64,000 nucleotides of DNA from Asterella californica (taxonomy: Eukaryota; Streptophyta; Marchantiopsida; Marchantiales; Aytoniaceae): positions 13,950,001 through 14,014,000 of the forward strand of contig JAYKYS010000012.1 of the NCBI GenBank assembly GCA_036924285.1. Direction: 5' to 3'. Position numbers and translations under genes: made by a program. Each line of letters begins with the position of its first letter. Within the stretch, counting starts at the first letter, position 1. Below, piece by piece: positions 46,166 through 56,524 of this stretch. The notes beneath the pieces were generated by a model, which saw only the letters and a list, made by a program, of their open reading frames with translations, made no database searches and had not been told where the DNA came from.

Positions 46166-46640
46166 GGCAATAGAAATGACAAGTTTAGTTTTGAACAAAA
46201 GAAAAAGAGTTCTCCAAAATTGACTAATAAACTGAGAACTCTATCTGTTATGATCACGCGAGACAGACCATGCTGAGCAAAAATAGTGTTCAAGTATAAT
46301 TGAGCAAGTTGAAGAGATGAGACGTCTTTCGTGATTGATCGAATGTGAATCATTTTGCTAAGCTTATCTACAAAGACCGCTATGGAATCAAAACCTGAAC
46401 TATGAAGGGTAGTTCACACAACAAGTCCATACTAACATGTCTCCACCGTTTAGAAAGAATATGAAAGGGTTAAAAAAGACTGACATGTATTTGATTTGTA
46501 GCTTTATTTTGTTGACGTAGTGCTCAGCTCTTAGTGTATGCTGCAACATCCTCCGTCATCTTGAGACAATAGAAAACTCGTTCGACTGCTTCTAGTGTCA
46601 TGCAATTGCTAAATTGTGACATTCAATTAATATGGTGTAC
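46165..46640 (-). pseudogene. Integrase segment, inverted inside the decayed Gypsy
   Basis: On the minus strand this stretch encodes integrase from the linker after the zinc finger (YVNKIKLQIK) through the first catalytic Asp region (FDSIAVFVDKLSKMIHIR) to the second (HGLSRVIITDR) and on to KLNLS. Integrase on the plus strand resumes just right of it. The orientation is opposite to RNase H on the left and the integrase tail on the right, so a roughly 480 bp piece has flipped in place. Breakpoints are approximate. Confidence 0.8.
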
Positions 46641-46749
46641 GTAATTATAGATCATCTGAGATGCATAACTTCCCTTCATGGAATGTTAATCCATGATTAT
46701 GAGTTGTGGTTTTTGAGGTTGGTTGCTACAATATGTGCATCAAACCTTG

Positions 46750-47290
46750 TCCATTCGCTCAGTTTTATCCAGAAGTCAGAGCCAATCGAACCATCGAGGA
46801 CTTATTACGAGCTTTTATCTTAGAGGAGTAAGAGAAGTGAAATATCTTACTTCCTTTGGTAGAATTTACCTACAACAACTCACTCAATGCTTCTACTCAT
46901 GAAACTTTTTTTTATCTCATGTGCGAAGAACACCCTCTCACACCAACAAGCTTGACACGATTAGATCTTTTATCATCAATCAATAGAAAAGTGGATGTTC
47001 TCATTGAATTCGTTATAGAATTTAGAAGGAGTGGAAAAAGCCAAGGTGAAATTGCAAGTTGCTCAGAATCGACAGAATAGACAGTTTCGATAGACACCAG
47101 TGGCATGAAGATTTCACGGTTGGTGATCAAGTGTGGTTATCCACAACTAACATTATGTTGATTGGAAAATTCAACCCTCATTTCATCGGATCTTTTTCGG
47201 TTGTTCGTAGAGTAAAGGTAGTTGCATATCAATTCAAACTTCTAGCTCATATGAAGGTTCAACTGGTGTTTCATGTATCTTTATTATGAC
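46750..47290 (+). pseudogene. Integrase C-terminal half of the decayed Gypsy
   Basis: Plus-strand frames read RANRTIEDLLRAF (following the catalytic Glu region), then LVEFTYNNSLNAST, and then FTVGDQVWLST and KFNPHFIGSF, the GPY/F-like region. Frames change between the pieces. Confidence 0.8.
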
Positions 47291-47357
47291 AATATGCACC
47301 ACATCCTAAAACTTCAAAACTTTACAAGAATCTCGACCTCTTTCTCAAATCATTGAT

Positions 47358-47540
47358 GATCAAGAAGAGTTTGAAATAGAACGCATCTTGAAGAAACGAA
47401 TACGAGAGCCTCGTCATCAACGAGTAGATTATTTGATAAAATGAAAAAAATATCCATTACATGAAGCAACATGGGAACCCGTAACAAATCTTGTAAATGT
47501 ATCATTCTTAGTGAAAATCTTCGAACAACACTTGTTCAAC
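47358..47540 (+). pseudogene. Chromodomain of the decayed Gypsy
   Basis: In pieced frames the sequence carries EFEIERILKKRIREPRHQ followed by VDYLIKW-type and WEPVTNLVN blocks, a chromodomain, typical of chromovirus integrases that target heterochromatin. Stops and a frameshift break it. Confidence 0.75.
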
Positions 47541-47570
47541 AGAGACATTGCTTCTTATAATGAGAAGGTT

Positions 47571-48073
47571 TGTAATAAATAGAGTTTTACTTATTGATTA
47601 GAGATGAATAATTTGATAAAACTCTTTGATATAATAGTCAATTATGTCTAAGTCGATCTAAAAATAAATATAGAAAAAGAGTACTTCTACTAATAAGCGA
47701 GAACTTCGAAAGATCGTTGAAACTTTCCATAGAGATTTTAAGAATTAAAATGATGCTTTTTTTACCCAAAAAACTGGCTGCTAGGGACAAGGTTTGAGAC
47801 ATGCTTTAAATGCACTTGTTCATATTCTTTGAGAGTTTTTCAACGAGCTCTTGTTTGTCTCATTCTGAGACCCTTAGATATTATTTTGGAATTTCAGATC
47901 TAAGGCTCCATGTAAACCACGTCAACGATCGATGTACTCACTTTGGGTGGTCAACAATGGGTTTCACTTTATCTTGTATTCATTCTCTCATAATATCAAG
48001 TATGAAAATGTACCTCCAAGAGCATTCAAACTGAACATTCGAGTTTGAGTTCACTCTTGAGCCTCGTCTTACA
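47571..48073 (+). repeat. 3' LTR of the decayed Gypsy
   Basis: About 503 bp, begins TGTAATAAATAGAG after a short purine-rich run (AATGAGAAGG), and ends CGTCTTACA followed by the TSD GTAAC. Confidence 0.85.
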
Positions 48074-48078
48074 GTAAC

Positions 48079-48140
48079 AATCTTAACTATTTCGACTGAT
48101 ATCAACCGTCTATCTACTAGAGCTTGAGAGTATATCAACA
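48079..48140 (-). repeat. Copia 5' LTR, distal part
   Basis: This follows the right Gypsy LTR and its TSD. On the minus strand it begins TGTTGATATACTC, a typical Copia LTR start, and continues to the GTTAC target site. The outer boundary is inferred from the TG start only. Confidence 0.6.
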
Positions 48141-48309
48141 AATTTTACACTTTATTTGCATTCGCAAATGACGTGTAAAAAAATCATATGTAAAATAATA
48201 ATTTACATATTCAACTCGTCATTGTCAACTGCAGGCGATTTTAGAGCTACTGATAGCGGGGTTCTTCTCTTCGTGGTGGTAGCTGCTTGGTCCTTCGAGT
48301 CCTTCTTTC

Positions 48310-48760
48310 CCTTGTAAGGCTTGATGGGGTCTTCCCATCCGTTGCTATTCATTGGGTCGCGTTCATACAATGATGAGCGCACTCAATTAGATTACGGTGA
48401 TGACAACGACTCTTCTGGCTTAGCTTTGTTTGACTCTGAGGACGATGGTGATGAGGAAAATGATAGTCAAATGGAACGAGGTCACAGTTCAGAAACTACA
48501 GTACATGGGGAGGTCGATCCTATGGAAGTAGACAACGATGACTTCACACCGGAACTTATAGTTACCTAGTAGGGAAGCACAGGTGATTTTAAAACCGAGA
48601 AATGGTTCCAGAATTTGAGGAGTACGAGGAATCTGACTCGCCATCAGAATTCGATCCTCTGGTCGCTACGAGGTTTGTCATATACTATACACAACCTTCG
48701 TTTCAACCACTCTGTAGAAAATGGTTTTTCATCTAGCGGCTTTGGAAGTATCAAACCTCA
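48310..48760 (+). other. Acidic open frames beside a segment shared with 25.8 kb
   Basis: 48319-48360 repeats, in opposite orientation, the segment at 25818-25880. The frame through it continues into an acidic Asp/Glu/Ser-rich sequence (YGDDNDSSG, SEDDGDEENDSQ, DPMEVDNDD) that stops at 48567-48569. A second short acidic piece follows at about 48600-48710 (EFEEYEESDSPSEF). No domain is recognised. It may be the relic of a low-complexity coding region of some element. Confidence 0.3.
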
Positions 48761-50661
48761 CCATAGTCTTCACGGAGAGCTGTAATTCACAGCCAGATAA
48801 TCCCAAGTCTGGATGGAGTTGTCACCTGGAGCAAGAATGCTCGTGGAGATGAGTAGAGGATGCGAATCTAAAAACAAAATATAGACTTATCATTTGGATT
48901 TGTGAAGTCGAACTGGAAATTTACAGCTATCTGCACATTAATGACGACTTATTTGTTTTCAGCTCTCCTAAGTGTGCAAGACTAAACGTTTAAACGTATA
49001 GTCTTGTACACAAAGCCCAATCTCCGAGTGTAATGTATTGGATCAATATCTATTACATGCAAGATGATATACTCTATATTGCATTTGTCATTGCTATTAC
49101 TTTACTCATTGCATCGATACTACATTATTCACTGCCACTACATAGTCAACTGGCATATAGTACATCGACAATTTGAATCAACATCGTTCTCTTCGTTCTT
49201 GCGTAAAAGTCATATTGGATATGATGAAAGCTTTCCATACCTGCAAGTCTGGATAAACACAAGATGAACTAGTTCTCGTATGGTTCTTGAGCTCGGCGAT
49301 GTGTTATTTTCAAACTCTGCTCCAAGTCGTCCATGTGCACCTGATTATATCTCATAACATCGAAAAACATCAAAATTCTTTACCTTCGAATTTATGCTTT
49401 CCGAAGTAGGACTCCATTTTTCTCATTTTATCCATTTTAAGAAGCAAAACGCTTGACGAGAACATCAAACTGTGAATCATAGGCACGTCAAATATCGACA
49501 CCACCCACATACATCATTATGCTCCAAATCAAACATCATTATGCGATGTTCGATGGCCACTTGACCTTCGGCTGGTAGACTTGACACTTGACACTACACC
49601 CGGAGGACAAGTGATTTCAGTAGTCTTCAAGTAGAAACTTAATTTCTGATCATTACTAATAATATTATTATTTCAACAACCAGGAAAAGAATGAAACACT
49701 ATGTCCTTCACTAAATCCATACTCGTTCGCATATCACGATGTCACTAACATTATCTCCAATCGATGTGTATATTCCATAGCTTGGGTATTTCTTGCCGTT
49801 AAAATGGGTTTTCCAATGGACTTTCAAACTCATTCATTAGCTCTTACTGTTATAGTCTCTTAATAGCAAATGACAAGACTCATGATTATGTTAGCCATTA
49901 ATCCTGGATTACTCTAAATTTAACTGGCGGTCCTCCGGCTGTTTCATACCTGCGCGCTTGTATACTTACAGTAACTCGTGACGATGGCAGCTATTTCAAG
50001 CGATGCACACCCAGAGCCTACGGTAGCATGCGTCACTCGGATAGCAAACAGCGCAATAGCACCCAAACCGGTACTTAAAATTGGAGGTGTGAAGGTGGGG
50101 TTTACGCTAACGACCAGAGAAAGTTAACATTGTGCTCGTACTTGGTTACGTCAAGTGGGCTTTCTTTGGACCGACAACTACAGAAAACTCTCTTGCTCTC
50201 TTACTAACTGTGGATTCACAAGCAGCCCCGGCAGTTCTCCAGGTTCCTAACGAGTAGCATTCCGACGGAACAAAATTGCTATACTTCCATTCAGTGTCGA
50301 ACCCTTGAATGATTCACCCGAATTTCAGGGAGTTCGGATCCGATACGATCAAAATTTTGAAGTAGAACATCAAGGATGCGTCAAAACTTGTCCATTACGG
50401 CGGACTGGAACCGATAAGCTAGCCTGTAACGGGAACACCTATGTAACCTGTAAAGGAATTCAGACTAGATGCTCAATTTCATGAGGTAGCTTAGTGAGTG
50501 ACTATTCCACACTGCGACTTCGATCGACACCGCTCGCAACAGTACATGAGATCTCCGACAGCTGTGTTTAGCGACTCACTCATTTCGTTGTCATACCCGT
50601 TCCGATCTCGGAACCTCAAACAAACGTTACCTTTCGTGTCTGTCACTTACGTTGTGGACAA
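48761..50661. other. Gene-free DNA (3' flank of the NUFIP gene)
   Basis: No gene is recognised. The composition rises in GC toward the gene. The 3' untranslated end of the minus-strand NUFIP gene probably lies just below 50662, but no clear poly(A) signal was identified. Confidence 0.4.
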
Positions 50662-53600
50662 TCAGTGTTGTTCTTGTTGGTTATGATCCTCTTCGTTAGG
50701 ATCCGAGGCTGAATCATCATCCTCATATTCCTCGTTCTCGTCCTGGTCCTGGTCCTCTTCAGTATCCCCGATCACAGCCTTTAACTCCTCCTGAATTTTT
50801 CTATCTAGCCGAGCAACTTCGACGTCGCTAGTACTTGGCTCCTCGATATCCGTCCACTCAAAATACTTCAACGGCTTCTCAGGATACTCTAGCAGAAACT
50901 GATTATTAACGAAGAAACGGAAAGCCTGCAACAAGTGGCTCTTCTCTCGTCTTATCTCGGGCTCCAGAAGTTTGTACAGAAGGGAAGGTTGGCGTTTGGT
51001 GTTGGCACCGGCCGCAGCATCCTTTCTCGGCTTCTTTGGGCGCTCTGGGCGAGGCTCATGTAGAAACTCACATCTGTTACCCTTCCGGCAACGTCCACGC
51101 CTAAAGAAGTAACACCATTGTTTTGAGTTCTTACCAGAACTTGGACCTTTTCCACCAGTACTGGGAGCCACAGCTTCTGTGCCAGCTTCTCCGCTTTGCT
51201 CTGGCTTCTCAGCCTGAGTTCCAGGCAAGCCTTCAGCTTCGGCTGCAAGAGTACTGGCTGCAGGCTCCTCTGAGAGCGAAACATTCGATTCGTCGGTTCT
51301 GGCCTGCTTGACAGGTGGTTCACTTCCCTCTTCTTTGAGGGCATCACTGGCAGCATGCGCCTGCTCAACGCTATGCCGCCTCTTACCACTTCTGTTGTTA
51401 TCTTTCCTACCAACACTCGCGGTATCACCCTTTCCCTTCGGTGCACCATACCGATCGGACAAGTAGAAGGCAGGCAATTCTGCAACAGGAACACCAAGCT
51501 CCGCTTGTCGAGCTAAAATCTCCTTCAGCCTCTGCCACCGAGAACATACCAAAACACCCCTTATCAGTCCCCAACTTTTAAAACATAACCTTGCAATTCT
51601 ACATTCAAACGTAAGCAACTCCGCGAAGTAAAATTAGGGTTCACGGTAACGTACCTCTCGGCGTTTCCTGGCATCCTCGTCAACGAGTTCTCCTCTAGCC
51701 TTTCTTGCCTGCATCTCTTCAGCCTGCATCACGGCAATTAAATTCAAAACTAGCAAGAAAATCTGTCTTCAACAAAGCTTCTGACTTTATCCGTCAGAAG
51801 CTTCGGGAACAGAAACTTCGAAGTGTACACGGCGACTAGTACCCTCCATTCTAAGGAGACATGAGATAAGGTCCATAATGTTCCTAGTCTGTGATGCAAG
51901 GTCCCCGAGCGTCCTGCTCACAATGCTTAAATGCCATACATGACAGCACACTTCCATTCCCCACGTCCCTCAGTCCCTCCTCCCAAAAGTTCGGGAGACG
52001 GGGAACAGCGGAGTCACCAGCCAACATCCCTCCTTTCGAACGAGAGAGAGGGCGGAAAAACGAACCAGCCAACACCCCTCTATCTTGAACATCAGAGAGG
52101 AGGGAAATGGGCGATTATCGAGCCAACATCCTTCTTTCGAATGAGAGAGCAGGGACAAAGGAGCAACCACAAGTCGGCGTTCGTCCATCCGAACATAAGA
52201 GAAGAGGAAATATGCATTAAAGAGCCAAGGCCACTCCCCGACACATTTTAGAGAAGGGACCAGGAGAAGTCACTGGCAAACGGCCCCCATCCATACGAGG
52301 AAGGAAGGAGGGAGAAGGAAGGAATCAAGCGGCGAACAACTCTCCCTCTCGAATATGAGGACGGAAACGGGGCATTAAAGAGCCAACATCCCTACGAGAA
52401 CGAGAAAGGAGGCAAGGAGGCAAGGAGATGCTCACCGGCCAACGTTCCTCTCAAACCTAGAGAGCAGGGATGTTAGCTAGTACAAATACGGCACATCAGC
52501 AGGACCCGGAAAATTGGGGCTATGGAACTTCCACAGCTGAAACAAACAATGGTTATCGTCATCCGCGCTATCAAGACGTGCACATGTGGTAACTAGCATG
52601 CTTGTCACCTAGTAATAGCGTAATATCAGCGAGGGAGATCCATTTCCAATCTCAACACGATTGCTTTACTGTAGATCCCAAGTCTCTGCGTCTAACTGGT
52701 AACGCCAGAATGATCACAGTGCGCATGTAATTTCCAGCTGGGTATGGACCTTCTCAAGCATATCGATACCGAACCTTACAAATTAACTCGCCGTTTAATT
52801 TGAGGGATGCAAAAGGTAGAGATCACTGAGAGGAAGTAAGAAGAGAGGCGAAGTGTACCTTGTGCTTAATGTTCGCTGTTGTAGGGTAGTTCCGCTTGCG
52901 TTCGTCACGCCATCGCAAAATTTCTTCTTCACTTTCTTTGGACTTGAACAATCCAGGCCTACAGATAACGAGTTAATGCTCACTTTAAAAAGGATTAAGT
53001 CACGTTACGAGAAGTAACGTGACTTAACGAAAGCACTCTTCTGAGCCCTGGATGATAAAGTTACACAGGATAAATTTTTCTACCCTTAAGAACAAAAAAG
53101 GGACGGCCCAGAACTCCATCGGGACGTACGATATGCCCAACCTTACCAAAGAAGTTTAATCCTACTGTGTATTTGTGTAAAAATATATGACAAGTGCCCT
53201 GGGTGCAATACCTCGAAGGTGCGGATGAGGAGGAGCTGTCATGGGAGGTTTGCTTGTGCTCCTTCACTACCCTCCCTGCAGAGTAACCACTCAACTCAGT
53301 AACATGACAGCCTACACGGCAGAGTAAAGGTCTATCCGAGATCTTCTTTCTCTAGAATATAAACTTTCAACATCTCTTGATTGTGATGAGTTACGAGAAG
53401 CTTCTGAAGTGACCACCGAACCAGTCCGTTCTTCTAGCTGTCAGACTACAAAAGACGAACGTCCATTGAACACAACCATAAAAAATCGCCTTTTAACACT
53501 AGACCACCTCCCGTGTACGTATAACTATGATGGAGGTCTCATTTTAGCCATCACAACTAACGGCAGAAAACAAGTTCCAAAGAAGCTTCTCCGGCTCGTT

Positions 53601-55577
53601 TCTCTGACCTGATGCTTCAAATGAACAGCCTTTCACATCACACTTGACATGCGTGCTTTTGTGTGCTGCAAATTGTTGAGCGTTCGTCAAAGTGCGATCG
53701 CATGGCTCACATCGCAAAGAGACAGCCTGCGATCTGCAGCAATCAAATCAGAGAGCGAATTCTACCTTTACCTAGTCCATTACACGCTCTCTTGTGACTG
53801 ACTCCGATGCTTGACTCTTGACTTTACCCTAGCTGAAGTTCGAAACATATTTAGTTTACGCTATAATGGAAACAGAAACCCTTCCACAGACCGCTCAACT
53901 GACATTCCCTTCAAATTGATAGCCTTGTGAAACAGAGGAAGGAGGAAAAGGTGAGGTCACACACCTCACTGACTCCCTATCCATGCCCCCAGTTCCACCT
54001 CTCCCTTTCGCATTCCTTCCCCCAGACATATTTCGAGAATTACTGGAACCAGAGCCATTTGACCAGCTTCCAGATCTATTGTCGTCATGAGACTTGTCCC
54101 TAGAAGAACCACGAGAGCCTCTCTCATGGGGTTGATGCTCCATATGGCGCATCCCATCGGCAGGACGTCGTAACTCTTGATGCATGGGATTTCTATCGAA
54201 CCGCCCATTGGGTCCATCGTGCCCGTAGCACCAAGACGGACCCCGCACGCCGTCTCCTCCGTGATGCTGTGGAGGAATGAAGGCAACATTCGGCTCATGA
54301 TGCGCAAACTGTTGCCCATGGAAAGGAGGACTCAAACCCTGTAAGAATGCACAAAACGGGAGGATCGTGCAAAGTGAGAACTCTGTTACTTCTACAATAC
54401 ACACCCCAACTCGGTAACGGGCACAAATTAGTAGAACGAAAACTACAATTCTCTAGACCGAGACGAGGTTCGGAAGAAGACTTATTCTCTAGGAACAAGC
54501 TATCCGAAAGGTCTGGTTTTCTAATGAGAAACCATACGAAATATTTAGCATTCGTAAATTCCGAACTCACAGACAGTGACGAGACTCTGCAGCCATCAAT
54601 TTGGCGAACTCACCAGTATTATTCTTGCATACAACGTATTCAAACGATGAGTATACTCCTATTCCATCTCCAAAGGCTCCGAGCACGATCTACGTAGTGC
54701 TTTCTTATCAAGAAAGCGGGCTAGGTCAAATAATCAACGTGGACAACACTGGTCCTCAAGGCTAGCCTCAGCTCGAGAGAAACAACGTCTATAGTCAGAC
54801 AGGAAGGATCGGTTCGAATGACTGTGTAGGTTAAAGACTGAATCGAGTATTTGCTCCAGAGTACTCAAAGTCACTCCTTAAGCATCAGTCTCCTGGCCCT
54901 TGTGTGGCGCCCACATTACAAATGGTATCACAGTTGAACCCAACCCTCACCCGTCCAGTAAATCGTCCATGCCATTAACCACATGGAGATTCTCAAAGCT
55001 GAAACGAACTATTCAGAATCGCAGATGAAAGAAGAACTTCCTGCTATTAGTCCTCACCACAGTGATGTGGGGGTACAAAGCTAACACGGCCACAGTTAAC
55101 CCAGTGGTCTCGATGAACAACAAAAACGTCCGATACCGATCGGTTAGGATGATAACGAGACACTGGCGTTATACAGGAATAACATTAGATGTAATGACCT
55201 CTCAGTATCTGGAAATAAGAGAAGAAAGATAAGTGTGAGATTGAGCCCTGCGAGGCCACCTTTTCCCTCTTATCTGGTGTACAAAAACGAGGAGACAGTA
55301 CCTGCGATGGAAAGACACCACTGCCCCATCCCTGAGACTCACGGCGGTGCCCCCACTGCTGCGGCGGTGGTATCGGCGTTACCGCATATTGTTGGGCCAC
55401 AGCACCTATGGGTAATGTCACAACTTGCACTCCACTGTGCAAATCGTGAGGCCCGGCATACAAGGGAGAAAGAAACGCGGGATTTTGCTGCGGCTGCTGG
55501 CCAGGTCGAAAACCTGAATTGCCCTGCGCAGCCTGCTGCTGATGCTGTGCGTAGTAAAAGTTCTGTCCAGGTCTCAT
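50662..55577 (-). CDS. NUFIP: NUFIP1-family protein (box C/D snoRNP assembly factor), five coding exons
   Basis: Proposed coding exons on the minus strand: 55577-55302, 54338-53965, 52958-52859, 51723-51655 and 51531-50662. They have GT-AG borders and continuous phase and give about 562 residues. The start is the ATG of MRPGQNFYYAQHQQQ. Residues 1-215 are Gln/Pro- then Gly/Arg/Ser-rich and disordered. Residues 218-285 hold the conserved NUFIP core: EEEILRWRDERKRNYPT, TANIKHK, AEEMQARKARGE, RRERLKEILARQAELGVP. A CCCH zinc finger follows at 413-431 (C-X7-C-X5-C-X3-H). The C-terminal family block is at about 449-497 (SLLYKLLEPEIRREKSHLLQ, FRFFVNNQFLLEYP), then an acidic tail. Known family role: a nuclear scaffold linking the R2TP chaperone to box C/D snoRNP proteins. 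A further exon near 53216-53285 was considered, but its phase does not fit. Function is inferred by family. Confidence 0.85.
51970..52480. repeat. Degenerate minisatellite in the NUFIP intron
   Basis: Within the intron 51724-52858, units of roughly 48-55 bp start CCAACATCCCTCC or similar and carry CGAACGAGAGAG and AGGAGGGAAA-type blocks. Clear unit starts are at 52021, 52069, 52123, about 52382 and 52438, with more diverged units between. The short open frames on both strands here come from the repeat. Confidence 0.75.
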
Positions 55578-56462
55578 TGAGACTTTTGCTGTCAAGTCAG
55601 ACCTCAGCTTTCCTCTTCAGAATGCATCCACCCTTCTTCTTCAGATACCACCGCCAAAACCCCACCAAACCCCAAAGCCCTCAAAATCTGGAAACCAAAA
55701 GACCCCCCAATCAAAAAGATCTAACGACCGTAAAGAACTTCAAGCCCTCAACAATCCTTTCATTCGCAAAATCAAGTTCATCTCCACTGGGCAATGTCTT
55801 CTTACAATCTCTCACGCTTCAGGCGTCCAACAAAACCGCGTCAAAAAACGAGGGTCGTTTCGAAGACAGCTCGAGCTCACATATGGGGCTCCTCCTACGC
55901 AGGGAAGCTGAAGGAAGCTCGAACAGGCCCGCACAAAGTCGATGCAAAGTGAAATGATGATGTGAATATACAAATCTTCAGTGGAATCAGCAATCTGAAC
56001 TGGACAGAGCTTAGTTCCCGAGGCGCTGGGTTCGAACAGGAGGCAGGGCAAGGCGGTGCGCTGCTGGATGATGCTGCAGATTTGCGCTGCCCGATATTCG
56101 ATTGTTCTATCCTGGAACTCTATTTCTCCACGATTTACGGTAGGTCTTGGCCGCCGAAGATTCAATATTGGGCGACTCCGAAAGCTACTCCCATCATTGA
56201 AGCGCTTCTCCCGGCCCGTCATTTTGAGACCTCTTCATTACGCCCGCTCTCCTCGGTAGGCCATTCTTCTGCCTTTCTTACCACGGCACTAGCTATTCTT
56301 TACTCGCCCTGGAATATCTTGCATAATGAAAACTTGAAATTTTACACGGTTCCTCTTCAACATGTATCATGTACTCTCTTGTGGCTTGTACGTTAAAGCT
56401 TCACTCTGTTGTGGTTGGATAGAGTAGGATGCAATGGAGAAAGTTATATTAGGATGCATTGA
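55578..56462. other. 5' flank of the NUFIP gene
   Basis: This region upstream of the NUFIP ATG is relatively GC-rich and should contain its 5' untranslated region and promoter. Open frames here (for example minus 56222-55812) show no motif. No TATA box can be fixed. Confidence 0.4.
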
Positions 56463-56524
56463 TAGAATATGCATAGAGTGCACATCTTTTTGGTAGAATA
56501 TGCATAGAGTGCACATCTTTTTGG
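56463..56524. repeat. Perfect 31-base tandem duplication
   Basis: Two identical copies of a 31-base unit starting TAGAATATGCATAGAGTGCA, head to tail. Confidence 0.95.

Larger units (their letters stand above)
43793..48073 (+). mobile_element. Decayed chromodomain-type Ty3/Gypsy nested in the Copia LTR
   Basis: LTRs at 43793-44281 and 47571-48073 are recognisably the same but well diverged. Both start TRTAATAAATAGAG (left TA, right TG) and end CGTCTTACA. A perfect 5-base target-site duplication GTAAC is at 43788-43792 and 48074-48078. The interior keeps pieces of protease, RT, RNase H, integrase and a chromodomain. Gag is missing (only about 240 bases lie between the LTR and the protease), and part of integrase is inverted. 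Confidence 0.9.

Noticed and set aside
53216..53285. Possible extra NUFIP exon (KEHKQTSHDSSSSSAPSR)
   Set aside because: It has splice-like borders, but its phase conflicts with the best donor at 53965, while joining 53965 directly to 52958 is in phase. It could be an alternative exon.
55235..55957. 240-codon plus-strand open frame
   Set aside because: It is antisense to the NUFIP first exon and its flank, low complexity, and without any domain.
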